Below are positions 24,273-36,195 of a DNA stretch of 64,000 bases, one piece after another (position 1 is the stretch's first letter; the number at the start of each line of letters is the position of its first letter). Both the position numbers and the translations under genes were made by a program. A model generated the notes under the pieces. That model did no database searches. It saw only the letters and a program-made list of their open reading frames with translations, and had not been told where the DNA came from. The stretch is from Sambucus nigra (taxonomy: Eukaryota; Streptophyta; Magnoliopsida; Dipsacales; Adoxaceae), in NCBI GenBank assembly GCA_949130495.1, contig CASBWL010000040.1:4020674-4084673 (forward strand). The letters are read 5' to 3'.

Positions 24273-25297
24273 CGAAACGCAGCGCAGCGTCGAAATTCGA
24301 GAGAAGCTTTGCCAATATTCTGTAATAACCCGCCCTTTTGGAGATGATTAAATCCCATAATTAAGTATAATTTGGAATTTGGAGAATTTCTCGAAATAGT
24401 AATTTTTGGGATTTTCAAGGATTGAATGATTTTTTATGGGTATTGTAATTATTTTGGGACCATATAGGTCGAAATATTTTATTTATATGTCGCCGTGGAG
24501 TATAGCGACAAAAGAGGTGAGATTTTGAGTAGAACACCGCATTTAATTATTTTCGATTAGAATAGTGATTTGCGGTCAAGTACCTCGGATGGAAATTTCG
24601 ACTGCGCCATGAGTCTCAGAATGCCCGAGATAGTCGGAAAAGATTGTCCGATTGTCGAAATTAAGTTCCGGGTAATTTTGGCGTTAAATAGGCTCGTAAT
24701 TGGGCAAACGAGTCGTTTTGGGGTTTAAAGGGATTAAACCCCTTTTCTTCTTATTTAAAGAGGGAGAAAGGGAAAGAAAAGAGAAGAGAAGGAAAGAAAG
24801 AGAGAGAAGAGAGAGAGATAAGGAGGAGAAAAGGGAGGAACTCCGGCCAAACTCCGCGGGATTCAGCTCGAGGTCGTCGGATTTCATCCTCCAGGCAAGT
24901 GTTTACTTGCTTTATTTCATTTTGTGCAATTATCTCATATCACATTTGGTATAAACATGATTTTAGGGTTAGAACCCTTAAAATAAAATTGGTAAAAGTT
25001 GGATATGAGTTTACAAATTGATGAAATGTAAACTCTTAATGATTTCTAGCATTAAAATCATGTTAATGGAGTATAAAATGGAATTGAAATGGGAGAAATA
25101 CCAAAAACTAGGTTTTAAGGATTTAGGGTTCAAATCCAAGAGATATGGGTTAATACCCCAAATTAATTGTTGTGTTGGTTGTAAAACCTAGATTAGATGT
25201 TTATTGAGTTGTTGGATGAGCTTAGAAACAACAAAAAAAGAGAATAATGGATGTTTGGAAAATTTTTGAAGATGATGAATAGTGCCCTGCGTGTTAA

Positions 25298-25331
25298 CCG
25301 AATCGATTCGGCCTCATACGAATCGATTCGG
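25298..25331. repeat. Two GAATCGATTC palindromes, family A solo LTR
   Basis: Two exact units about 10 bp apart, separated from the main array at 25656-25788. Just downstream is a different inverted repeat with 8-bp arms (25369-25376 and 25386-25393). Confidence 0.9.
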
Positions 25332-25655
25332 CTCTTGGTCAAAAAATGAAATTTGTATCTCTCTTCGACGCGGTCGCGTGGGCGCCGACCGCGTATTTTT
25401 CTGATTTTTTTTGGATTTATAGTGATTTTTCTACGAAAAGCTGTCCGAGATTGAAATCATTAGTTGTATCTTATTGGAGATAAATATTAGGGGTTCTCAA
25501 AAAGGATTTTTAGGACCTCTAAAGAATTTGAGGAGATACTAAAACTTTGGGTTTATTGGAATAAATCCGAGTTATAATTTAAATGGTGAGTTGATTAAAT
25601 TTTGGGTATTGGGTTATATATAAAACCCTAAGCAGATTTGGGAATTTCGGATCAG

Positions 25656-25788
25656 CCGAATCGATTCGGGCAAGCCAAATCGATTCGGTAAGAGACAGTT
25701 TAAAAGTAATACCATTTCGAATCGATTCGGACAGGGCAAATCGATTCGGTGGCCAACGAATCGATTCGGGCAGGCCGAATCGATTCGG
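25656..25788. repeat. GAATCGATTC palindrome array, family A solo LTR
   Basis: Four exact GAATCGATTC units and two AAATCGATTC variants in 133 bp. The other family A LTRs have TCGATCGA units in this domain, so the palindrome cassette differs within one family. Confidence 0.9.
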
Positions 25789-26133
25789 TCCTGGCAAAAT
25801 TTTAAGGTTTTCTCCTTTTAAAGTTAGGGAGATTTAAACTATGGGTTTGGAGATTATTATTGGTCGAAGTAAGGAAATACTTTGGATTTAGAATCATGCT
25901 AATATGAATGCATGATTACGATTCCTGGAGGGAATCTTTGGGATATTTGGTCATCGCTAGATGCTATAGGCCACTATGGCCGTATAAATATATTCTAGGA
26001 AGAATTTATAGGATATGTATATACTGTGTGTTTTAGGTATATATATATGATGATGGAAATGATTTTGAAAATATATAAATGAATATTTTCAAAATGGAAA
26101 GAGAAATGTTTTTCATAATTAATAAAATATGGA

Positions 26134-26420
26134 TTACACACCTCTCTAAATCGCTATCATAAGGGAAGTTGCGTTCGTATGGTGAAGCCCCCTGGCTAAT
26201 GATGCAGGGTGGATATAGTCCTATAGGCCATGTGAGCGTTTGTTGTATTATTTTCTGCGCTGGTTAGGAGATTCCGGGTGTGGTCTTGACTATCCCGCAG
26301 GCACATGGTCGCTTCCCGACGTCTTTCGATATAGGATCCCAGGTTGTCTTGGAGGCCCTGGAAGATGATAGCCATTTAGGGGCGCGCACAGTGGAGAAAT
26401 CCGGACGGGCGGTCTTAGAA
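26134..26420 (+). repeat. ~290-bp shared block, family A solo LTR
   Basis: Reverse-complement match to 2000-2286 with few changes. Confidence 0.8.
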
Positions 26421-26941
26421 CGCGTTTATATTAAAGCAGTTCATAATAATGGATTTGCTTTAATTACATTTCCTGTATATAGGAAGGGAAATGGGTTATA
26501 TATAAATTTGGCTTCGGTAACACTTCCCGGATGGAAGAAGGGATGTGGAAGCATATGTTATGATCAAAGCATTTTTATGATAATGAAAATGTCTTTGAAT
26601 ACATTTCCTGAGTATAAAAAGGGAAATGGGATAATTGATAAAGGAAAAGCTTTTTATGTTAATAAAATTGGCTTTCTAAAAGTATATGGTTTGTTAAAGC
26701 AATTCATGATAATGAATTGGCTTTTATAAATACATTTCCTGGATATGAGAAGGGAAATGGAAGTTTTTGAAATGAAAAGGATAAGTATTTATAAATACTT
26801 TATATATCAAGTAATCCTCAGTCCGAGAGATATTTATATTATCCGGAAGTATATTGTAGATGTATGTATATGTACAAATTGGGTGCCGAGGGTCTAATGA
26901 ATCCCGACGATCGACCGTGCCGCATAGTAGTGTATCGGGGG

Positions 26942-27177
26942 GGTTCCTTGTTTGGATTTCGCTTCGCGAGACACCCCACGCACGAATATGGCACTGTGTT
27001 GAGACTGGGGAGAAGTTTAATCCTTAGTACTCTTATATTATTAAATGTTTATGGTATATATATTATATATCTTTCTGTACTGAGGGACTGGCGGATCTCA
27101 AAGATCGACCTTGCTGCATAGTAGTGTATCGGGGGGGTTCCATGTTTGGATTTCGCTTCGCGAGACACCCCACGCAC
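26942..27177 (+). repeat. Dispersed ~40-bp motif, two copies in family A solo LTR
   Basis: Copies at about 26942-26983 and 27137-27177. Both read TCGCTTCGCGA at the centre, a compensating-looking change relative to TCGCTTTGCGA that keeps the short inverted repeat. Confidence 0.8.
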
Positions 27178-29129
27178 GAACATGGCATAGCGTCGAGATT
27201 TAAGTGAAGTTAGCCCTTAGTACATCTGTTTGACTATCTAGGTTAGATAGTGGTTGGGTGTTAGATTAGTTTAGCTGGGTAGCTTGACTAGGAGGTTTAA
27301 GGGATGCGCTAGGTGTGCACTGTTAGAGGAGAGGTGAAGGGTATCTCATGAGAGTGCGATACCAATTTAAATATGAGATAAAAACTATTTTTCTAAAAAT
27401 AAAGCATTTATGCACTTGCAAAATATTTTTTAAACATTCGGACTCTGACCCGTTTGTCTACTCTCCTTTCTTTCTCTATACTGTATATATATAGGTATCC
27501 AGACACAGGGACGCCTGGATGGAAACTCTTTCGAGTCAGACGTCTGCTGCAGCAGCTGTGGATGCTTGCAGGTTATCGGTAGACGTTTCTTTCCTTGTAC
27601 TCTAGATAGGAGATATTGTATAAACACTCGATCCAATGGCTCAATTGCATTTATTTATTCTTTCAGTACAGCATTCGATATGGTTGTATTTTGGACCGAG
27701 TGTTCGGTTATTTTAGTTCCTTTCATTTCCATTTCAGTTCATTACGCATTTAATTGTGAAAGTTTTAATTTATGCGCTAAAAAGTGTAGTTAGATAAAAG
27801 TTTTTAACGGCCACCTAATAGGATATTAGTAATTAAATGGATTTTCGACAGTGATGTTAAGGATGATCCATTTGTGACTCCTGTTTTAATTTAATATTGG
27901 AGTGATCGCCCGGTATCTTATTAGGCGGGTTGTTACATATTCCTTGTGCATGATATTTAGATATTAATTCTTATATATATAGGGGTAATGTATTAAGGAT
28001 TATAATTTATGAAATTATAAATTGGATTCCATTAAGCCTATTGTGGCATAATTGCTGAAATCATAATCTAGTAAGATTAGAAAAAGGGTGGATTCTTGGG
28101 GCTAAATTATGAAGGCAAATTCTCGTGGGTATAGGCTAGGCCTATGATAAGTTAGGTTGTCCTAATAAATTGGGGGTAATTTAACTAAAACTTGAGGACG
28201 GGAATAGGTGCGCGCCTTTAGATGAGAGGTGAGTTAGGGTTTCACGAGAGTGCGGTCTCACTTTAATTATGAAATAAAGTGCACCGGTATTTATTATGCA
28301 CGGTTAACACACTTGCTAAATATTTTCACATTCGGGGCTCTGACCCGTTTACTTTTCTCTCCTTCTTGTATATATATATATTACTACAGGTATCCTACCG
28401 CATGGATGCCGGATGACTTTCCATCCAGAGTCTTGGGAGCCGTGACAGGTGCGGACTGTTGCGGGATGTTTCATGTAGCCGCTTCCTACTTCTTTAAAAA
28501 TTCTAGGTAGGATTCATGTTGTATATCGGGTTTGTACCCAAGGGATATTTATATGCATGTTTATATTTATTCCATTTCAGTTGTGTATTGGCTGTGGCCC
28601 GACAGCTTATTCGGGTCTACTTTTTGCAGTACATTCAGTTGTGTTTATTTATTTCATTTTATCTCTAGCATTTCCTTTATCTTAGTTTCTTCTATGCATC
28701 TTTCTTTTTTTTTGTGGTGTTTAGTTGGTTGTCTGTTGCATTTTTTAATTTATTTAACATCTCCCTTATATGATATCGGGTAGTTAGTCCTATATTATAT
28801 AGTACCGGCAGTTGATGTTGAGACTCGACCATCTGAAATTCCTGATTTAATATAGTATAGGGCTGGCCACCCGTTATTATTTTAAGCGGGTTGTTACATT
28901 CGAGTTCCGGTTTTATTTAAACCACAATGTCATTCAATACACATGACACTGTAAACTATAACATGATGATAATTACTTACGCATACAGTAAATATGTAAC
29001 AATCCAGTAAATATTAACTTTCGACTCATAAATTTAATATTTACTCTAGTTTCAACATTTTATATAATTACCCCATGCGGTAAATTAATATAAAATTAGC
29101 CTCCTAAATGCGAGGGTTTTTACATAAGT

Positions 29130-30805
29130 GGAGTGTATGTTTCATGTTATTCTGTTGTAATAGTATCAAAATAATTTATAACTGTCAAAAGCTTTTGCCA
29201 ATTTAAAGGTGTAAATCTGCCACGGATATTTCATGTATCTACCAATGAAGACGCGTGGCTCGAGTTTATCATAAAGGCAAAAGATTTACAAAGACAAAAT
29301 GCATGGCTTGAGGCTTATCTTTCCAACTATTTATCTTCCAAAATGTTTAAATAAAAGAAAACAGTCAAAGACTTAAAAAAGTTTATGGACGGAAATTTAT
29401 TGTAAAATCCATCAATTTTATTGTAGCACATGGCTCGAGGTATGAGGTATCAAGTCCCCAACAATTCATATGTTCCCAATAACTTTATAAAAAAATATCT
29501 ATTTTATATATAAAAAAAAAAAAGAAGTACAAATAAACGGCTCCCAGAGTGCTTCTGTGTAGTAGCCAAAGAAATGGTTGCTTAGGATTGTGTGAATATA
29601 TCTATCATGATATATTTAACAATCACAATTGATAGTAATGTACTCATCCATGTATTAGTCTGCTTTAATTTTTGGCTTGCATTTATTGATTTTATATTTT
29701 TCACATTTCTTCCTACGGTGCGAAGTTGTGATAAATTCAAAATAGAAAAAAATCGAAGGCATTGAGGTTGGTAAGTAAAATCAAAGTTTGGAAAATTAGG
29801 ATGTTTCTAAACCTGAAAAAACATGGGTAAATTTGCAGAGATTGAGTTTTCACTGGAAGGTAAATATGGGATTGCATAAAGCTTATGTGGGAAATACATA
29901 GAATTCCATTTTGAGGATGGGAAATTTGTTCTAATTTGTGGTGTAACACTTGCCCTGATTTTAATTCATTTTTATTCGCATGTCATGTCTAAATTGAATT
30001 ATTATAAGAAGACTTTGATGGAAACTTTGGTGTTGTTTGACATGAATGAATAGTTATATTTCCAAATTTTACATTGGTTAGAATTCTGTCATATATTTAT
30101 TTTTTACGTGCACGTGCATCGAATGGGCTACCACTAGAGATATTGTTATCTTAGTGTTACCGTTTTTTAGTGAAAATTATGAGTAAGTGTGTTTAATCGG
30201 CACGAATACGACTAGACAAAACGTTTTCTAAGTCTACTCATATTTCTTAACTTAAAACACTTATCAATTTCTACCAACATATTTATCAAACAATTACATG
30301 ACTTTACTCCTGTTCTTAATATAACAATTGTGTGCACATCACTTGGCCATATCAACGTAATAATACATGTACTTTATGAATGTGATGCCAAAAATAGATC
30401 TTTATTGTTACTTATGATATGTAGATCATATTGCATTACCATGCCATTGGCATGGGAATTCAAGGAATATTTTTTATAAATAAATAACATATATGGTTTT
30501 TTCTATAAATAATGATTAATTGACGATTTTGTTTACATGATGTCTCGAATGGACATTTTGCAGTGATGTTGGGTTATTTTTTTGGTCCTTAAAATAGGTG
30601 GATAGGTAAACAAAGAAATTTTTTCCAAAATTACTAAAATAGTGTACATTTTCTTATTATAATATAAATAATTTTACAAAAAATATGTACTTAGTTCAAT
30701 CCTTTTGAAGTATTCTTTATGCCTTCAGAAAAATTGATCACGATTGATACTACAATACAAAATTTTTATGACTTAACCACGATTGATACTTTGAAATTTT
30801 TTCGT
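29130..30805. other. AT-rich DNA, possible host 3' flank and Helitron body
   Basis: No supportable gene. Its left end would continue the 3' UTR of the exons at 18141-18451 once the family C LTR is removed. A run of alternating palindromic bases ACGTGCACGT at 30106-30115 followed by CTAG at 30134-30137 might be a second, weaker Helitron end. The 5' end of the Helitron ending at 30833 was not located. Confidence 0.45.
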
Positions 30806-30833
30806 CGTGCCTTCAGGCACGGGCATACCCTAG
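30806..30833 (+). mobile_element. Helitron 3' terminus
   Basis: The perfect hairpin CGTGCCTTCAGGCACG is followed by GGCATACC and CTAG, then T, as expected for Helitron insertion between A and T. The same terminal sequence appears inverted at 61429-61456. The element body must extend to the left. Confidence 0.75.
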
Positions 30834-31695
30834 TATATAATAAAGTAGAAAACTTATGTATGTCATAAGATGAAAAGATGATGTCATCGGATGAACTTTT
30901 GTTGCACTTTCTCTTTTGCCCCTTTAAATTTTGAATTCCCTCCTTAATTTGTACTAAAGATCATTTCCCACACACTTTGTCAAAATTCCAAAAAGGGTTA
31001 AAATCATAAAAGACCTAATATTCGTATTTCACAAATACCCTAAGTTACTCATTCATTACAAACAGATCAAACCCCCATCCCTCTCTCTCCCTGCGCTCTC
31101 TCTATCTGCGGCTATGCGATTCTCTATCAAACCACGTGTGACATCAATATTTGATTTATTTTAAAAGGTTGTACTAATTTATATTTGTTGGATTATTTCA
31201 GAAGTTTGTACGAACGTTTGTTACATTTTCAAACGATTTGTACAAACGATTCGTTTTCGAAGGCTTTACTATACAAATGATTGTACTGGTCACCTCTGTA
31301 GGAATGATTTCTTCAATTTGTTTAAAACGTTTGTACAAATGTTTGGTACTTTTCAAAACGATTTCTTGAAGTTTGTGGTTTTGTTATTCAACTGTAAAAC
31401 GAACAACAACGATCTCCCCATTCTTAGAAAAATCGTTGTTGTTGTTCTGAAACCTAAATATGAGAGAGTTGTTGTTGTTGTTTTAGCTATTTGGGTTCGT
31501 CTTCTCAACTGTACAACAAACAGCTCTACTATTTGTGAGATCATTGTTGTTGTTTGAGCTATTTGTTTTTTTAGCTATTTGGGTTTTTTTAGCTAAAAAA
31601 AAATTGCTAACAAAACCTATTTTTTTAGCTCTACTATTTTTTTTTGGCTATTCATTTTCTCAGTTGTACAACATTTATCCTCGGGTCATTTCTAA

Positions 31696-32259
31696 TTGAG
31701 TGATTATAAAATTTATCCTCAGGTCATTTCTAAAAATGTTAAATGTATGATGATGGCATGGTGGATGAAGAACTCCATTAAAGCTATGATGAATGCATGG
31801 TGGATGAAGAACCCCAACAAAGATTTTATCAGATGCATCAACAACATAGTCCATCTTATCACTGTTTGGGAGATTTGTAAATCAAGAAATGTAGTTATCT
31901 TTGAAGGTGTGGAAATATCTGTTCACAACTTTATCAACAAAATTATATCCTTAACTAGAGACATTATAGGAAATTATATTTTTACGAGCATGCCTAATAA
32001 AGACGAATTTTCTTTAATTCAATGGTTTAAAAACAAAATCAACAACAATCCTAGGATGTTGATATTAAGATGGATAAGACCATCCCCAAACTTTGTCAAA
32101 CTGAATGTGGATGGATCATCTCGAGGAAACCCAAAGAATAGTTGTATAGGAGGTGTTATTTGAGATGATCAAGGGAGATTTGTAGTAGGATTTTATGGAT
32201 ATATAGTATGGTCTACTAGAATAAATGCTGAACTTGAAGCATTGCATATCGAAATGTAG
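31696..32259 (+). pseudogene. LINE-type RNase H fragment with internal stop
   Basis: A 155-codon frame ending at TGA 32161-32163, continuing in the same frame to TAG at 32257-32259. The last third has the plant non-LTR RNase H pattern: V-K-L-N-V-D-G-S-S-R-G-N-P, then G-G-V-I, stop, D-D-Q-G-R-F, then E-L-E-A-L. RNase H would degrade RNA in RNA:DNA hybrids during LINE reverse transcription. No RT or endonuclease is adjacent. The N-terminal part has a small in-frame duplication around MMMAWWMKN/MMNAWWMKN. Confidence 0.7.
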
Positions 32260-33544
32260 TTTTAAGTTGAAAGAATGTAGAATTTAGCCTAATAGTAATA
32301 TTAAGTTTTTAATTTCATTATTATTAAGATCATTATGATGACTACCCTACTAACTTAAAATTGAACTTTTAATGTTTAATTTTGTTGTTCCTACTACTAA
32401 TGTCTACCTTCTAATATGTGGGTTTAGTTCTTTTTTCTAGGTGATTTGCAATCTTTACAGCGGTGTTCATGTTTTTTGTTTATGTTGTGTTAAATATAAT
32501 TTTATATTAGGGTTTGGTAGAGGAATATGTTCGTATGTGATCTTATTTGAGTGATAAACTATACATTCATTGTCTTTTTGATTTCGTGACTACAAATATT
32601 CGGTTTTGGTAAAGAATGGTTTTGTTTTTAGGGTGAATTTTAAAATAAGTGTTCCATCTCTTATATATATTTATTGTCCTCTCAAAAAAAAAATTTATTT
32701 GTTTGGTTTCTTTCATTTCTATTTTTTCAATATAATACCTTTTCGCTTATTCGTTCCAAATGCATTACTAATTCATTCACTTATTCATTGTAGGTTGTAG
32801 GCTGTGATCCTCTTCACTAATTCGTTCCAAAGGTTTAACTAGAATTGTTTTGATATAATACCTTTTAACATTTCTTATTGCAAAACTTGAACAACTGAGT
32901 TTAATGTTGTTGTTTGAATATTGGTCGGACCCGATAATGTTGGTGACCCCTCAACGGCTACTTCTCACGTGCAAATGCCAACAGATCAACCCGAGATCTA
33001 TGTGTTTTCTTAGAAAGTTCTGTCCAAATGTGTGCCAGTTGAAGAGGCAGTTCAACAGGTAGGTATTCAAATGGCCTCCAGATACGTTTGTTGCTCTAAG
33101 TCTGCAGAATCCTTGAACCACCTATTCAGAATAGGTCCAGTGGCTATTAAAGTATGGTCTACATTAAAAAATCTATGAATCCTTATTTCATTATTAATAA
33201 AACGATTTTCAACATTTGTAACCTAGGCAACAATCTCAATTTTAAAGGTGGCTGCAGAGACTTAAGTCAAGATATTCTATGCAGTAGAATACCATCAATA
33301 CATGCATAGAATATTCTTCTTGAAAATATTCTTCTTGATTTTAAAAGTATTAAGAATATGTACTTCAAGAAGGTATTGAAGGTATTGAATGTATTCTACT
33401 TCAAGAATGTATTGAAGGTATTGAATGTATCCTGACTTATGTCTCTGACCTGCAAAGAATATTTTTTTTCATTGAGAGACTCCCAAAAGAGGGAGATTAA
33501 AGATTAATTGTGCAGGTATTGAAGGTCCACACTCAAGTTTTTGA

Positions 33545-33624
33545 GCAGGTATCATAATCAAAGATCATACGGGAGATTTTGTTTGGGCATCTACTTATTG
33601 GTTGCCTCATGGTTCAATTCAATA
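33545..33624 (+). pseudogene. Short second RNase H-like scrap
   Basis: About 26 residues with A-G-I-I-I-K-D-H-T-G-D-F-V, the pattern that follows the first catalytic strand in plant LINE/host-type RNase H proteins, then a stop. Too short to say more. Confidence 0.35.
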
Positions 33625-34938
33625 AGTTCAAGTCCAAGGAATCAATGAGTCATGCATCGATCAATATTGTTTATATGGTGTGTTACACTTGAGGTATGAT
33701 CCTATGTTTGGTGTGTGTTGAATCATCCCATGTCTAGAACATCATATTGAGAACAATGTGCATTTGGGTCATTTTATTTTGTGCGGCTATTAGGGATGCC
33801 TTCTTATAAATGTGGTCGCTCATTTGGTCACCTTGACTTTCTTGGAGGGATATCTGAATGCTCCATTAGTATTTAATAGGACATGAAGGTCATACACTAG
33901 AGACATTTATGATCTTAGGCATGCATATACCTATTAAAATAATGTTCCACTCATAGTTCAGATTATCAGAAATAACAAAATACTTCAACTTCTTTTGTAT
34001 TTGTACGCACAACCGTTGTGTTATATCATGTACTTCAATGACATTTAATACTGGAATGTAGGAGAATAATAAAGGCAGTGGGGGAAAAACTATATGGGAA
34101 AGATTAAATTGTTGAATTTCTTTATTGTGGGGAAAGTACGTGAATGTGCCTTGAGGTTGTGTCAAGATAACTTATCGATGATGAATGGAATGTTGATCTC
34201 TTTGGAATATTTGGAACGCCTATGGCAACATCATCACGGTATGACGTGACTGGGTTACGTTCACTTGAGTGGTAAGGCAATAGGCCACGGGTTATGATTC
34301 TGCCATCAAGGCAATAAGCCTGGGGGTTGTAATGTTTTTGTACAAATTTTATTAAACAATAGATAAGTTCTTAGCATCGACATGCTTTTGTACAAATTAT
34401 TTCAAATTTAGGTTATTGATATCAATTTATTTAAAAAATTAGCTTTTGATTTTTTGGACAGATTATATTGACTTTTGGGTCGGGACTGTTGTGTTATTTT
34501 GAGCTTATTTTTTGGTTTGTGTATTCTTTTTGTTAGAAGTTTTTTTCCGCCTCTAAAGTGCTTGCATTTATTTCATGAATTATGTAGATTTATCTATTTG
34601 AATTTTATTGCTTAGGTATCTCTCTATTCTCTATTACTTATTTTTTTTACCTAGGTTCTCAATTTTTTCTTTATTGTATTATTGGCATAATTTTATTTAA
34701 GTTCAGTTGTAGGAATTAGTAATCAGTTCTAATACCACCCATCTTTTTCTTACTGAAGAATCTCATACCGTCTCTATAGACGACGATTTCTGTATTCAGG
34801 TTATAGAAAATGCCCTGGAGGTGTGTGACCTGCAATTCATTCTACTCAACTGATTTGCAATGTATACATCTATTCTATTTTATTTTTGTTTTGTTTTCTT
34901 AATTTTGTTTTGTATTTATTGAGATAGTGACTTGGCAA

Positions 34939-35190
34939 TTGATTGTATGCTCCATTACAGTTTTGAAATCATACTCCAATTCATTGTATGCTCATTTAGT
35001 ATTCATTTGCTTTTGGCCACTAATAAAGTGAAATCATACTCCATTACAGTTTTGAAATCATACTCCAATTGATTGTATGCTCATTTAGTATTCATGCTTT
35101 TTACCACTGATAAAGTGAAATCATAATCCATTACAGTTTTGAAATCATACTCCAACTGATTGTATGCTCATGTAGTATTCATTTGCTTGC
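34939..35190. repeat. Tandem repeat, about 3 units of ~90 bp
   Basis: The phrases GATTGTATGCTC, TTAGTATTCAT, ATAAAGTGAAATCAT and CATTACAGTTTTGAAATCAT recur three times in the same order with small differences. Confidence 0.8.
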
Positions 35191-35853
35191 TAATCAAAAT
35201 GTTTTTTTTAAATATTTTTGTCCAACAATATAAAGAGGGGAAACTGAGTAAAGAATATGATACTCTAACCTGATTTTCATATCCTACCAAGTTATTCCAT
35301 TCTCTTCAATTCCCCACCATCATCTATCCTGCAACTTTTGATTATAATTTTTTTTCCTTCGTACAGAGTGTGTATTATGGATGATGGAAATTGAGTCCAA
35401 CAATTTGATTTATTCTTTTAGTGTTGTAATTTTTGTTAAGGAGTACTTGGAAGAATAATGGCTTCATTGAAGACTCAAAAACCAGTTGACACTCAACTCT
35501 TTGAGCAAGTAAAAAAGGAGCCGGCTAAGACTAGCACCTTTACTGCTCTGCTCCCAAAGCTCCTGCCTATAAACCAGCCTCCAAGATGACCTCCAAACCA
35601 GCCTCCAAGAAGGTAACTTCAACTACATATATATATATATAAACATAAACATGATGCACATGCACACACTGAGTATGTGAGTAATGTTGTGGAAATGCAT
35701 TTGGTGGTTTATGGGGCTAAAATGACAGTAGTATTCTGAATTTGAGGATGTTGTGGACAATTGTGTATCATTTATGTTAGTTAGAAAATTGGCTTGGTAT
35801 GGATTGCGGTGGTCGAAACAGTGTCAAAAGTATTTGATGATAGAAAGTAGTCT

Positions 35854-36195
35854 TTGAATGACAGTATTCAAAAGGCTCAAAATGTGGGGGCGTGGTTGAA
35901 ATCGGAGCTAAAAAAGTGGTGGGATAGGGTCCACCCTAATGAATTTTTTACAGTGAAATATATAGATCCTACATATATGATATGCGTGGTTCCGACTAAT
36001 GCGATAGATAGACTTTATTGTACACTTTTGGCACATTCGGCTATACATGGGGTGATGACAGGGTACACGGGGTTTGTGCCAGGTCCGATTAATCGTAACT
36101 ATGCTTATATTCCATTAGAGGAGGTGGAAAAGTTTCATAAATGGGCATGGGTTAGACCTGTGACTAATCAGCGTGATTTTGTGAGGAGCTGCTAA
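35854..36195 (+). pseudogene. ATP-dependent 6-phosphofructokinase C-terminal fragment
   Basis: A 113-residue frame matching the C-terminal part of plant ATP-dependent phosphofructokinase, the glycolytic enzyme that phosphorylates fructose 6-phosphate. Recognisable features: K-W-W-D-R-V-H-P-N-E at 21-30, K-Y-I-D-P-T-Y-M at 35-42, N-A-I-D-R-L-Y-C at 49-56 and L-L-A-H-S-A-I-H-G-V-M at 58-68, then the G-Y-T-G-F and N-Y-A-Y-I-P segments. The catalytic and ATP-binding N-terminal domain is absent, and a short segment before the final W-A-W-V part is missing compared with the family pattern. An upstream in-frame stop precedes it. I infer a captured gene piece, not a working enzyme. Confidence 0.82.

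Larger units (their letters stand above)
24321..27937 (+). mobile_element. Family A solo LTR, innermost of the nest
   Basis: A 3617-bp family A LTR in plus orientation, from TGTAATAACCCGCCC to GGCGGGTTGTTACA, flanked by TSD TATTC (24316-24320 and 27938-27942) inside family B. It matches the A LTRs except in the palindrome domain (about 25250-25800), which carries GAATCGATTC units instead of TCGATCGA. Shared block at 26134-26420, dispersed motif twice at about 26942-27177. An open frame at 26280-26729 crosses the shared block but has no recognisable product. Confidence 0.9.
21279..28898 (+). mobile_element. Family B solo LTR (split by a nested element)
   Basis: Begins TGTAACACCCCAAG and ends GCGGGTTGTTACA, with a perfect TSD TTCGA (21274-21278 and 28899-28903) made within the family C solo LTR. 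Removing the nested family A LTR leaves about 4.0 kb. Its terminal 80 bases resemble the reverse complement of family C and A termini, so it is a related family in plus orientation. Only this copy is in the window. Confidence 0.88.
18473..29124 (-). mobile_element. Family C solo LTR (split by a nested element)
   Basis: LTR pieces 18473-21278 and 28904-29124 together make about 3.0 kb and match the paired LTRs at 38516-41378 and 45469-48331. It begins TGTGACACCCCGCC, ends TACA, and is flanked by a perfect TSD TAAGT (18468-18472 and 29125-29129). No PBS, interior or second LTR is present, so it is a solo LTR left by recombination. Family B is inserted in it. It is the oldest layer of the nest. 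Confidence 0.9.

Noticed and set aside
23305..24347. Frames through the dispersed motif that look alike between copies
   Set aside because: Protein similarity simply follows DNA similarity; frames open and close at random outside the motif and stop codons differ between copies.
35461..35615. Lys/Pro/Ala-rich exon-like stretch starting with ATG
   Set aside because: Frame breaks after about 43 codons and the family cannot be told; mentioned only as a possible captured exon.
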